From: Anaerolineae bacterium
Lineage (GTDB): Bacteria > Chloroflexota > Anaerolineae > DUEN01
Length of the DNA: 64,000 nt
Assembly (NCBI GenBank): GCA_025060615.1
Contig: JANXBS010000001.1
Span: 95,577 to 159,576, forward strand
Direction of reading: 5' to 3'
A model generated the notes under the pieces. That model saw only the letters and a list, made by a program, of their open reading frames with translations. It made no database searches and was not told where the DNA came from. Within the stretch, counting starts at the first letter, position 1. Every line of letters starts with the position of its first letter. Of this stretch, positions 9,097 to 17,429 are shown piece after piece. A program made the position numbers and the translations under genes.

Positions 9097-11058
9097 TTAA
9101 GCCGGCTCCGTCACTCGCTCCGTCCGGCAGAATTCCAGGATATCTCCCACCTGGAAATCCTGGAAGCCCTCCAGCGCGATACCGCACTCGAAGCCCTGGC
9201 GCACCTCGGTTACATCATCCTTGAACCGCTTGAGGGATGCCACGCGTCCCTCGTGCACCGTCGCTCCATTGCGCCGCACTCGCACCGTTGCGTTACGGGC
9301 CACCAGGCCGTCAGTGACGTAACACCCAGCTACCTTGCCTCTCGAGAGAGTGAATACCTGTCGCACTTCGGCGTGACCGATGATCACCTCTCGGTATTTG
9401 GGCTCAAGCATCCCGTGCAAAGCCTTGTCAATCTCTTCGATGAGTTCGTAGATCACATTATACCGACGGATCTCCACCCCGTTAGATTCGGCTAGACGTT
9501 GAGCGGCCGCATCCACTCCCACGTTGAAGCCGACGATGATGGCCTTAGAGGCGACAGCCAACATGACGTCGGATTCACTGATGTTCCCCAGGCCCTGGTG
9601 CAGGATGCGGAGCTGTACCTCCTCATGGTCCTTATTCAGCTGCTCTAGCGAAGTCACAATCGGCTCCAGCGAGCCCTGCACGTCCGCCTTCAAGATGAGA
9701 TTGAGCTCTTTCGTATGGCCTGATCGGATTTGCTGGAAGATATCCTCCAAGCTGACGACCTTTGCCACGGGACGCATCTCGCGTTGGCGACGTTCCTCGG
9801 CGCGCTGGGCGGCTTTGGCGCGAGCGGTGCGCTCGTCGCTGACCACTTCGAAGATCTCACCGGCAATGGGCACATCCGAGAGGCCAATCACGCGCGCCGG
9901 CGTGGCTGGCGGGGCCGATTTGATGGTCTTGCCGCGGTCATCATACATGGCGCGCACCCGGCCCCACACCTCGCCGATGACCAGATAATCGCCCACCCGG
10001 AGGGTGCCGTTCTGCACCAATAGCGTCGCTATGGGGCCTCGCGAGCGATCCAGGCTGCTCTCGATAACGGTGCCGACGGCTGGCCGATCTGGGTTGGCCT
10101 TGAACCCTTCGATCTCAGTGACGAGCAAAATGTTCTCCAACAGGTCCTCAACCCCTTTGCCGATCTTGGCGGCCACAGGCACAACGATGGTGTTGCCTCC
10201 CCATTCCTCGGGTACCAGGCCCAGCTCGACAAGTTGTTGCTTAACCCGTTCGACGTTGGCGGTTGGCTTGTCCACCTTGGTGAGCGCTACGATGATGGGG
10301 ACGCCGGCCGCACGGGCGTGGTCGAGCGCCTCACGCGTTTGCGGCATCACGCCGTCATCGGCGGCGACGACCAGCACGACGATGTCAGTGACCTGGGCGC
10401 CACGCGCGCGCATGGCCGTAAACGCCTCGTGCCCTGGGGTGTCCAGGAACGTGATCTTGCGGCCTTGCAATTCCACCTGGTATGCGCCGATGTGCTGGGT
10501 GATACCGCCAGCCTCGCCCTCGACGACACGGGTATGACGGATGGCATCGAGCAAAGTGGTCTTACCGTGGTCCACATGTCCCAACACGGTGACCACGGGC
10601 GGGCGCGGGCGCAGGTCCTCAGGCCGTTCCGTCTGCATCACCCGCTGCCAGATGGTCTTCGGCCCGGCGGCGACCGTTTCCGCTGCGGGAGGCGCCGGGG
10701 TCTCCACCTCAATCGGCTTGATCTCAACGCCCAGCTCACTGCCGACGATCGTTGCGGTGTCGAAGTCAATCGTCTGGTTGATGGCCGCCATCACGCCATA
10801 ATTCATTAGCACTTTGATCACCTCAATCGGACTGCGCCCGATTTTCTCGGCCAGGTCGCGAACGGTGATCGTCTCTGGAATTTCGACTTCAGAGGGTTGT
10901 TGGGCTGTCTTGGAGGTAGCCTCTGCGCCGGGTGCAGTCACTACTGCAGCCGGCGGCTGAGGGCCGCGCCGAGGGCCTTCCGGGCGACCTCCGGAACGCT
11001 CACGCGGTCTCTGAAATGGAGCTTTCCCACTATGTCGTGACTGTGCCGAATTAGCCAT
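9097..11058 (-). CDS. infB: Translation initiation factor IF-2
   Basis: The 653-residue protein is a compact IF-2. It has a short basic, disordered N-terminus, one IF2N domain (about 63-115), the G domain with [20 protein letters not shown] and NKxD-type TKVDKP, and C-terminal beta-barrel and fMet-tRNA-binding domains. The start ATG follows AAGGGGAAGAG. It lacks the long N-terminal region of enterobacterial IF-2, as is common outside Proteobacteria. Confidence 0.97.
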   Translation of the reverse strand: MANSAQSRHSGKAPFQRPRERSGGRPEGPRRGPQPPAAVVTAPGAEATSKTAQQPSEVEIPETITVRDLAEKIGRSPIEVIKVLMNYGVMAAINQTIDFDTATIVGSELGVEIKPIEVETPAPPAAETVAAGPKTIWQRVMQTERPEDLRPRPPVVTVLGHVDHGKTTLLDAIRHTRVVEGEAGGITQHIGAYQVELQGRKITFLDTPGHEAFTAMRARGAQVTDIVVLVVAADDGVMPQTREALDHARAAGVPIIVALTKVDKPTANVERVKQQLVELGLVPEEWGGNTIVVPVAAKIGKGVEDLLENILLVTEIEGFKANPDRPAVGTVIESSLDRSRGPIATLLVQNGTLRVGDYLVIGEVWGRVRAMYDDRGKTIKSAPPATPARVIGLSDVPIAGEIFEVVSDERTARAKAAQRAEERRQREMRPVAKVVSLEDIFQQIRSGHTKELNLILKADVQGSLEPIVTSLEQLNKDHEEVQLRILHQGLGNISESDVMLAVASKAIIVGFNVGVDAAAQRLAESNGVEIRRYNVIYELIEEIDKALHGMLEPKYREVIIGHAEVRQVFTLSRGKVAGCYVTDGLVARNATVRVRRNGATVHEGRVASLKRFKDDVTEVRQGFECGIALEGFQDFQVGDILEFCRTERVTEPA

Positions 11059-11367
11059 CTTCTCTTCCCCTTTCTATCGGCTGAGCACGCGCAGCGCGCA
11101 CCCTGAGCCAGGATCAGGGCAGAGCGCGGCGGCCATGCCGATTAACTATCAGACTGCCGATGCCGGAGGGAACCGTGCGGAGAGGAGAAAAGCCGATGGG
11201 CATTCCATCATTTAGTTAGCCCAACAGCTGTGGCTCTGTGTGGGAGCGAGAGGGGGCTAAAAGCGAGCGCGCTTCTCACACGTTCATTGGTTGCATCCTC
11301 TCGCCCGGTTCCCTTCAGGCTTCGATGGTCGGTATTGAAATTGAGCCTCCATAGCGAACGCCATACC
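11059..11367. other. 309-base spacer inside the nusA operon
   Basis: This gap lies between ylxR and infB, where Bacillus has the L7Ae-type gene ylxQ. No convincing coding sequence is seen on the minus strand. The only structure noted is a 6-bp hairpin (CCCTGA/TCAGGG, 11101-11119). It could hold a leader for infB, but nothing specific is visible. Confidence 0.4.
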
Positions 11368-11691
11368 TCAGGCCAAAGCTTTCGCCTTGGCCTCCTGATC
11401 TCCCTCCGGCAGGCTCAATGGCAGGCCCGCGGCGAACTCCTGCAACGCGAGGAGCGCTTCAGGTTTGAGCTGGGCCTTCAACGCCTGCTCCAGTCGCCGT
11501 CCGCCGGAGGCGAGTACATCATGCCAACAACTCTGCACGCGACACAGATAAGCTCCCCGTCCAGATCGTTTCCCCGTAAGGTCAATCAAGATCTCTCCCT
11601 CAGGAGTACGCACGATCCGGACTAGGTCCCGCTTGTTCTGCACTTTGCGACAGGCGATACAGGTACGTTGCGGGATGTGTCGTCGACGCAT
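11368..11691 (-). CDS. ylxR: YlxR family RNA-binding protein (RnpM-like)
   Basis: The first 85 residues match YlxR: PQRTCIACR, DLVRIVRTPEGEILIDLTGK, GRGAYLCR and a Cys-containing helix. YlxR (RnpM) has been linked to RNase P modulation in Bacillus. The position between nusA and infB is the conserved one. The C-terminal 25 residues are an Ala/Glu/Lys-rich extension. It lies 15 bases after nusA in transcription order. Confidence 0.9.
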   Translation of the reverse strand: MRRRHIPQRTCIACRKVQNKRDLVRIVRTPEGEILIDLTGKRSGRGAYLCRVQSCWHDVLASGGRRLEQALKAQLKPEALLALQEFAAGLPLSLPEGDQEAKAKALA

Positions 11692-11706
11692 CTTGATAGC
11701 TCGATG

Positions 11707-13317
11707 CTAGAAGTCGTACTCCTCGTCGAACGCTTCCCAATCGCGCCGGGCACGCTTGCGACGACGCACGACGATCATCTTCCCAACATCTTCATCGTAG
11801 ATGAAAGTGCGCTTCTTCTCTTTCTTTGGACTTTTCCGTCGCTTGTCCTCGTCCTCTTCCCTATCATCAAAAGCCTCGACATCAGCCAGGAACTCGTCCT
11901 CGAGCTCCATGACCGGTTCCTCAGCAGCCTCAGCCTCGGTTCCTGAAGCCACTGTGGGCTTTTCCACGGCGGCCTCGGCCATCTTGGTTGGAGGGGATGG
12001 CCGTTCGGCTTCCATTGGCTCAGCTGTGGCGCCTGGCTTCTCTTGGTGTGGCACCTCTTGTTTGGCTTCTGACGTAGAAGTCAGGTCCGTCGGCTGAGTT
12101 AACTCAGCTTCTAACGCTTCATAGAAGCTGTGAGCGCGAAGGGCTTCTTCTGCGCTGGGCGGCGTTTGCCGCAAGATCTCCTCAGCAACAGCGAGCAGAT
12201 CGCGCTCGCCGCTGGCCCGCAACATTTCGGCCATACGGCGCCGCTCGATAGCCAAACGATCCAGCCCTTCTGCTGCTGCCTCCGACTCGCTCTTGATGTC
12301 TATGCGCCATCCGGTGAGCTTGGCTACCAATCGGGCGTTTTGCCCCTCCTTCCCAATCGCTAACGAGAGCTGTCGGTCAGGGACGATGACAATCGCTGTC
12401 CGCCCCTCGGGCGTGTCCTCCAGGATGACATCGGTGACCTTAGCCGGGCTCAGCGCATTGGCGATGAAGGTGGCCGTATCGGGGCTCCACTCGATGATGT
12501 CAATCTTCTCCCCGCTCAGCTCGTTGACGATGGCTTGAATGCGCGTGCCGCGCATCCCCACACATGAGCCCACGGGATCGATGCCGGGCTGAAGTGCCGC
12601 AACGGCAACTTTAGAGCGCTGTCCAGGTTCACGAGCGATGGCCTTGATCTCCACGGTGCCCTGGAAAATCTCCGGGATCTCCTTCTCCAAGAGCCGACGC
12701 AACAGGTTGCGATGCGAGCGGGACAGCTTGATGATAGGGCCCCGGTTGCCGCGGGTGATCTCTACTAGCAGGGCGCGCACGCTATGTCCGGGCCGATAGC
12801 GCTCGGTGGGGATCTGATCCTCTTTGCTCATGATCCCTTCAGCACGGTCCAGGTTCACGATAACCGTGCCGGTAGTGTAATCAATGCTCTGTACCTTGCC
12901 CTGGACGATTTCGCCGACGCGCTCTTCGAAGTATTGATAGACCGTCTCGCGCTCGGCCTCTTTGATCCGCTGGAGGATCACCTGTTTGGCGGTCTGCGCG
13001 GCGATCCGTCCGAAGTCAGCCGGCGTGCTCTCGATGGTGATGCGGTGGCCAAGTTCCGCTTTGGGATTGGCTTTGCGAGCGTCCCGAAGAGCGATCTGGG
13101 TCCTTGGATCCTCGACCTTCTCCACGACGGTTTTCTCAGCATACACGTGCATCTCCCCTGTTTCAGGGTCAATGCGCGCGGTCACATTCGCGGCCGACCC
13201 GAAGTTCTTCCTATAGGCCGAGACCAGGGCTGCCTCGATCGCTTCGAGGATCACCTGCTTGGAGAGCTCTTTCTCCGCAGAGATCTGGTTGATGGCCCGA
13301 ATTAGCTCACTGTTCAT
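11707..13317 (-). CDS. nusA: Transcription termination/antitermination factor NusA with long acidic-basic tail
   Basis: NusA binds RNA polymerase and modulates pausing and termination. The N-terminal domain ([20 protein letters not shown]), S1 domain ([20 protein letters not shown]) and two KH domains (with [11 protein letters not shown] and [12 protein letters not shown]-like [11 protein letters not shown]) are all present. After about residue 350 comes a tail of some 180 residues, first Glu/Ala/Pro-rich, then Asp/Glu-rich and finally Lys/Arg-rich ([13 protein letters not shown]), longer than in most NusA proteins. The start at 13317 is chosen because AGGA is ten bases upstream; an ATG at 13326 sits almost on that site. 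rimP, normally upstream, is absent; the gene is first after the promoter. Confidence 0.95.
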   Translation of the reverse strand: MNSELIRAINQISAEKELSKQVILEAIEAALVSAYRKNFGSAANVTARIDPETGEMHVYAEKTVVEKVEDPRTQIALRDARKANPKAELGHRITIESTPADFGRIAAQTAKQVILQRIKEAERETVYQYFEERVGEIVQGKVQSIDYTTGTVIVNLDRAEGIMSKEDQIPTERYRPGHSVRALLVEITRGNRGPIIKLSRSHRNLLRRLLEKEIPEIFQGTVEIKAIAREPGQRSKVAVAALQPGIDPVGSCVGMRGTRIQAIVNELSGEKIDIIEWSPDTATFIANALSPAKVTDVILEDTPEGRTAIVIVPDRQLSLAIGKEGQNARLVAKLTGWRIDIKSESEAAAEGLDRLAIERRRMAEMLRASGERDLLAVAEEILRQTPPSAEEALRAHSFYEALEAELTQPTDLTSTSEAKQEVPHQEKPGATAEPMEAERPSPPTKMAEAAVEKPTVASGTEAEAAEEPVMELEDEFLADVEAFDDREEDEDKRRKSPKKEKKRTFIYDEDVGKMIVVRRRKRARRDWEAFDEEYDF

Positions 13318-13370
13318 ACGCTTCATATCCTACCGTGTGCGTACCATCCCGTGACAGCCTCTTACAGCAA

Positions 13371-13395
13371 GAAAAGTGGGGGCTGCCCACTTTTC
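13371..13395 (-). terminator. Terminator-like hairpin in the nusA leader
   Basis: GAAAAGTGGG and CCCACTTTTC form a perfect 10-bp stem with a 5-base loop. On the minus strand the 3' arm ends in TTTTC followed by TT, giving a U-rich end. It lies about 20 bases after the predicted start of transcription and 53 bases before the nusA start, so it may be an attenuator. Confidence 0.6.
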
Positions 13396-13422
13396 CGAAG
13401 CGATACATCCTTTGGTAGGGAG

Positions 13423-13451
13423 ATTCTACCACATCTCTCCGGGATAGGCAA
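13423..13451 (-). promoter_or_regulatory. Promoter of the nusA operon
   Basis: On the minus strand TTGCCT (13451-13446) and TAGAAT (13428-13423) are 17 bases apart, with TGG directly before the -10 box. It faces away from the acetyltransferase promoter. Predicted transcription starts near 13416. Confidence 0.65.
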
Positions 13452-13471
13452 ACTGCTTTCCCAAGGCCGTT

Positions 13472-13500
13472 TTGCTTATTCGGTTCGACGGTGCTACAAT
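13472..13500 (+). promoter_or_regulatory. Promoter of the GNAT acetyltransferase gene
   Basis: TTGCTT (13472-13477) and TACAAT (13495-13500) are 17 bases apart, with TGC before the -10 box (extended -10). The predicted start near 13507 leaves a leader of about 40 bases before the ATG. Confidence 0.6.
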
Positions 13501-13547
13501 CGGACATGACTTGGTAGAAAGCAATGAGGGGGAGGAAGCGTCTCCTC

Positions 13548-14078
13548 ATGCGCATTCGTCCTGCCGATCTCCATGACCTTAATGCCTGTTTTGCTCTCGA
13601 TGGCTCTTATGAGACCGATCACGTCTGGCAGATGGAGTATCGGGAGGAGGAGTCGGCCATCGCCGTACAATTTCGTTGGGTGCGTTTGCCCCGGACAGTG
13701 ACTGTGGCCTATCCGCCACGCGGCGAAAGCTTGTTGGCTCATTGGGAGCGCGGCGAGTGCGTGTATGTAGCAGCGGAACGGCGCGAGGTCAAAGGGTACA
13801 TCGAGGTTATCGCTCACCCGGACCAGGGGCTGGCGTGGGTCGAAAACCTGGTGGTCGACCGGGTCTACCGTCGGCAGGGGCTGGGGACCTCCTTGGTGGC
13901 GGCGGCAATCCAATGGGCTCAGATGCGCAACCTGGAGCGCCTGATGATTCCCATCCAGAGCAAGAATTACCCGGCCACCCGTTTCTGTCGAAAGCTGGGT
14001 TTTGAGTTCTGCGGCTTCAACGATCGCTACTTCGCTAATCGAGATATCGCTCTGTTCTTCAGCCGTACTCTGGTCTAA
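13548..14078 (+). CDS. GNAT family N-acetyltransferase
   Basis: The protein (176 residues from the chosen ATG) begins MRIRPADLHDLNACFAL, a typical GNAT start. It carries the acetyl-CoA-binding motif NLVVDRVYRRQGLGTSLV (about 102-119) and the C-terminal ATRFCRKLGFE motif. It should transfer an acetyl group to an amine; the substrate is not evident. The start at 13548 is favoured by GGGGAGGA about 11 bases upstream; an ATG at 13524 lies before that site. It is transcribed divergently from nusA. Confidence 0.85.
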   Translation: MRIRPADLHDLNACFALDGSYETDHVWQMEYREEESAIAVQFRWVRLPRTVTVAYPPRGESLLAHWERGECVYVAAERREVKGYIEVIAHPDQGLAWVENLVVDRVYRRQGLGTSLVAAAIQWAQMRNLERLMIPIQSKNYPATRFCRKLGFEFCGFNDRYFANRDIALFFSRTLV

Positions 14079-14120
14079 CCCTGGATAGAAGCGTTCTTTT
14101 GGCTTCATGAGGCTTAATTA

Positions 14121-16136
14121 GTGCGATCACTGACCATGTCTCCATCGTTAGGAATCGCTTGGATCGATATTCTCTCCTTTGCCGATCTGATCCTAGCTTC
14201 GGCGAACCTGGTCTTCACCTTCTCGCTTTTGCTCTATTTGCTGGTTTACAACTTTCGCAACAGCGTGGCGCGGGCCTTCAGCGCCTTGCTGGCTTGCGTG
14301 GCCGTCGTCTACGCCTGTGATGTGGTGTTGCCGCGGGTTGAGACGTTGCAGGCGGCCGTGCAGTGGCTGCGTTTCCAATGGCTGGGGATCTCCTTCGTGC
14401 CGGCAGCTTACTTGCATTTCTCAGATGCGCTGCTGCGCACCACCAATCTGTGGTCGAATCGCCGCCGCTGGCTGGTGCGATGGAGCTATGTGCTCAGTGC
14501 CGTGCTTTGCGCGCTGGCCTTCTTCACCGACTGGGTGGTACGGGATGGGATCTTCGCTCCACCCATCACTCATTTGGAGCCCGGACCACTCTTCCGCGGC
14601 TTCACGGTATATTTTGTATTGACCGTCCTCTTCGGTGCATACAACATCCAACGCGCTCGCGCGCGCTGTCTGACGCCCGCTTCGCGACGGCGCATGACCT
14701 ATCTAGCGGTCGCGTTTTTGGCCCCGGCATTGGGGGTTTTCCCTTATCTGCTCCTGTCCAGCGTGCCGAAACCTGTGCCGTCTGGCATTGTGCTCTCCTT
14801 GAGCTTGGCTGGGAACATGGGCGTCCTGCTCATGCTCGTGGTGATGGCGTACACCGTGGCGTATTACGGCGCGCTAACCCCCGATCGGATCGTCAAACAC
14901 CGGCTGATCCACTATCTGCTGCGTGGGCCGGTGGTGGGCTCGGCTGTGATTGCGGCAATGCTGCTCATTCCCAAGGTCGAAGCCATCCTGGGCTTGCCCC
15001 GTGACACGGTCGTGGTCTTCGCGGCGATGATTCTGGTGGTGGTTGGTGAGCTATTGGTCAATGTGAGCAAGCCCTTCATTGACCGGATTATCTATTGGCA
15101 GGATGCGGAGGAGGTAGAGCTGATCCAGGAACTGGACCGGCGGCTGTTCACGTCGAATGACCTCCGCCAGTTCATGGAGAACGTGTTGATTGCGATCTGT
15201 GAGCTCTTACGGGTGTCTTCTGGCTTTGTGGCAGTCGTGCGCGATCAGGAGCTATATCTCGAGGCGACGTGTGGAACGATTAGTCGTGCGCCCGAAGTGT
15301 TAACGGAACGAGACTGGGTAGATGTGCTGCGGGCGCTTAGCCATCCGGACCCCAACGGCGCCAACAAAGACCGCCGTCTCCGGTGTGTGAGCCGCGGCGG
15401 GTACTGGGTGTGGCCGCTGTGGTCCAGCCAGGGCAAGGCCTTGCGCGGCTTGCTAGCGGTACAAGCGAGGACTGAGGAGCCCTTGCTTACCGAGCAGGAA
15501 GGCGCCGCGATCGCAACGCTGCTACGGCGTGCGGAGACCGCGCTGGAGGACCGCCATCTCCAACAGGCCGTGTTCATTGCGTTGCAACGCATGATGCCTG
15601 AACTAGAGCGCATCCAAGCCTGGCGGGAAGCGATCCCATATGCCGGCAGCAGCGTGCCTACTGAGGAGGAGGAGCCGCTGATAGACGTCGATGAGCTCCA
15701 GCAATGGGTGAAAGATGCGCTCAGCCATTACTGGGGGGGCCCCAAGCTGACGCACAGCCCCCTATTGAGGCTACGCGTCGTCAATCATGCCCTAGAGCAG
15801 GAGGGGGGGAACCCCGCGCGCGCGTTACGCTCTGTGTTGAACCAGGCGATTGAGCGGCTGCGCCCAGCTGGCCAGCGCCATATGACCGCTTCCGAGTGGC
15901 TGCTGTACAACATCCTAGACCTCAAGTTTATCCAGGGAAAGCGGGTGCGTGAGGTAGCACAACGCCTAGCGATGAGCGAATCTGACCTATATCGCAAACA
16001 ACGTGTGGCTATCGCAGAAGTGGCTAGGATCTTGGCTGAGATGGAAGCACGCGAGCTTGGGCTTTCGTATGGAAACTTACAAACGTTTGACAAAGAGTCT
16101 GCCGCTGCCTATAATGGAATTGGCGAATCGAGCTGA
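14121..16136 (+). CDS. Membrane protein: 7TM sensor region, GAF-like domain, HTH-like C-terminal domain
   Basis: The 671-residue protein starts with about seven or eight hydrophobic segments (residues 20-310) resembling the 7TM region of some histidine kinases. A GAF-like domain follows (about 345-465, including FMENVLIAICELLRVSSGFV). No HisKA or HATPase domain is present. Residues about 524-646 hold a helical domain with a helix-turn-helix-like segment (REVAQRLAMSESDLYRKQRV). The same domain, with HSPLL, NPA.AL and EVA..LA.S in common, begins the response regulator at 29497. The arrangement suggests a membrane-bound sensor that may act directly on DNA, which is inference. The GTG start has TGAGG eight bases upstream; an ATG at 14136 lacks a site. 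Confidence 0.72.
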   Translation: MRSLTMSPSLGIAWIDILSFADLILASANLVFTFSLLLYLLVYNFRNSVARAFSALLACVAVVYACDVVLPRVETLQAAVQWLRFQWLGISFVPAAYLHFSDALLRTTNLWSNRRRWLVRWSYVLSAVLCALAFFTDWVVRDGIFAPPITHLEPGPLFRGFTVYFVLTVLFGAYNIQRARARCLTPASRRRMTYLAVAFLAPALGVFPYLLLSSVPKPVPSGIVLSLSLAGNMGVLLMLVVMAYTVAYYGALTPDRIVKHRLIHYLLRGPVVGSAVIAAMLLIPKVEAILGLPRDTVVVFAAMILVVVGELLVNVSKPFIDRIIYWQDAEEVELIQELDRRLFTSNDLRQFMENVLIAICELLRVSSGFVAVVRDQELYLEATCGTISRAPEVLTERDWVDVLRALSHPDPNGANKDRRLRCVSRGGYWVWPLWSSQGKALRGLLAVQARTEEPLLTEQEGAAIATLLRRAETALEDRHLQQAVFIALQRMMPELERIQAWREAIPYAGSSVPTEEEEPLIDVDELQQWVKDALSHYWGGPKLTHSPLLRLRVVNHALEQEGGNPARALRSVLNQAIERLRPAGQRHMTASEWLLYNILDLKFIQGKRVREVAQRLAMSESDLYRKQRVAIAEVARILAEMEARELGLSYGNLQTFDKESAAAYNGIGESS

Positions 16137-16329
16137 TTTGTAAGAAAATTAGGATCAAGCTGGACAGAGCTCGTGATGCAGTGGACAGCCTGCGCTGATG
16201 AGCCTGGGTAGTGTACAAGTCTCGGCGCCGTCTGAGGACGGTGGCCGGGACTTTCTGTTTGTCAAGGGCGGTTCTCTGATCACGGCCCGATGTCGGGTCA
16301 TTATGAAGTTTTTGAGCGGGAGAGGAAGG

Positions 16330-17403
16330 ATGAACGAGGGATGGCATGACAATGCTGAAGCGATGAGAGATCTGGAAGAGGGGTATTGGCGGTCTCTCTT
16401 GGCCGATGGCGAGATCGCCTCATCATCGAGGAGAGGCTCAGACGGCCCCTGGGCAAAGAAGTTCGAAGGTCGGGAGCGCTACGTGGATGGGGGCCAGACC
16501 GACACTCACTCAGAGGACTGGGATGCGGCTGAGCGAGCCCGCACGTGCATGGAGGTGCTAAACCTACCCATCGTTGGTTATAACCGGGGAGGATTGTTGG
16601 TGCAGTTCAAACGGCTATGCGGCTTTGTACCGGCTTCTCATCTAGTGGACCTGCCGCGGTTGCCTGATCCCGAGGAACGCCGGCGGGCGTTAGCACAACG
16701 GGTTGGACAAACCTTAAAGGTGTGCATCATCGAAGTAGATCGAACTCAGGGACGGCTGGTTATGTCCCAACGAGCCATCCACGAAGGACAGCGGGGCCAG
16801 GAGCTTTGGCGATGTTTGAAGGCCGGAGAGATTCGCCGCGGCCGAGTCACGAACCTGCGGCCCTTTGGCGCGTTTGTCGATTTGGGCGGCGTTGAGGGGC
16901 TGCTTCACGTCTCCGAACTCTCGTGGGGGCGAGTGGAGCATCCCAGCGAGGTCGTGCATCCGGGAGACGAAATCGACGTATACGTGATGAGCGTGGATCC
17001 CACTCAGCGTAGGATCGCGTTGAGCCTCAAGCGATTACTCCCTGACCCCTGGGCGACGGTGCAGGAGCGGTATCAGGTGGGGCAGATCGTCACTGGAGTA
17101 GTAACGAATGTGGTCAGCTTTGGCGCGTTTGTCCGCGTGGAAGAGGGGTTAGAGGGTCTCGTCCACATCTCCGAGCTGGCCGAAGGCCAGTTCCTGCACC
17201 CGCGCAACGTGGTCCAGGAGGGCGATGTAGTACGGGCGCGCATCCTCAATATTGACCCGAGCAACCGTCGCATGGGGCTGAGCCTGCGACGGATTGTCAT
17301 GCCGCCGCAGACGGTTGAAACGTCATCTGCACGCCGCATGTCCTCATCAGAGGGGAAATCGGCCGGCCAGGAACCCATCGGCGTCCGTGACGGTGAACGT
17401 TGA
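16330..17403 (+). CDS. S1 RNA-binding repeat protein (ribosomal protein S1-like)
   Basis: From the ATG at 16330 the protein has 357 residues with three S1 domains at about 75-147, 165-235 and 249-321. The last two have the classic pattern (GRVTNLRPFGAFVDL, LLHVSELSWG and GVVTNVVSFGAFVRV, LVHISELAEG). The first resembles the second S1 repeat of ribosomal S1 (IVGYNRGGLLV, GFVPASHL). The first 70 residues are not recognisable. It may be the organism's S1 protein or an S1-like RNA-binding factor. The start is chosen for GGGAGAGGA just upstream; the frame stays open to an ATG at 16198. It overlaps a possible TTG start of ftsK. Confidence 0.82.
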   Translation: MNEGWHDNAEAMRDLEEGYWRSLLADGEIASSSRRGSDGPWAKKFEGRERYVDGGQTDTHSEDWDAAERARTCMEVLNLPIVGYNRGGLLVQFKRLCGFVPASHLVDLPRLPDPEERRRALAQRVGQTLKVCIIEVDRTQGRLVMSQRAIHEGQRGQELWRCLKAGEIRRGRVTNLRPFGAFVDLGGVEGLLHVSELSWGRVEHPSEVVHPGDEIDVYVMSVDPTQRRIALSLKRLLPDPWATVQERYQVGQIVTGVVTNVVSFGAFVRVEEGLEGLVHISELAEGQFLHPRNVVQEGDVVRARILNIDPSNRRMGLSLRRIVMPPQTVETSSARRMSSSEGKSAGQEPIGVRDGER

Positions 17404-17429
17404 TAGGGCTTGTGAGGTTATGGGGGGAC

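Noticed and set aside
10234-10809. 191-codon open frame antisense to infB
   Set aside because: It covers the conserved G domain of IF-2 on the other strand and has no features of its own.
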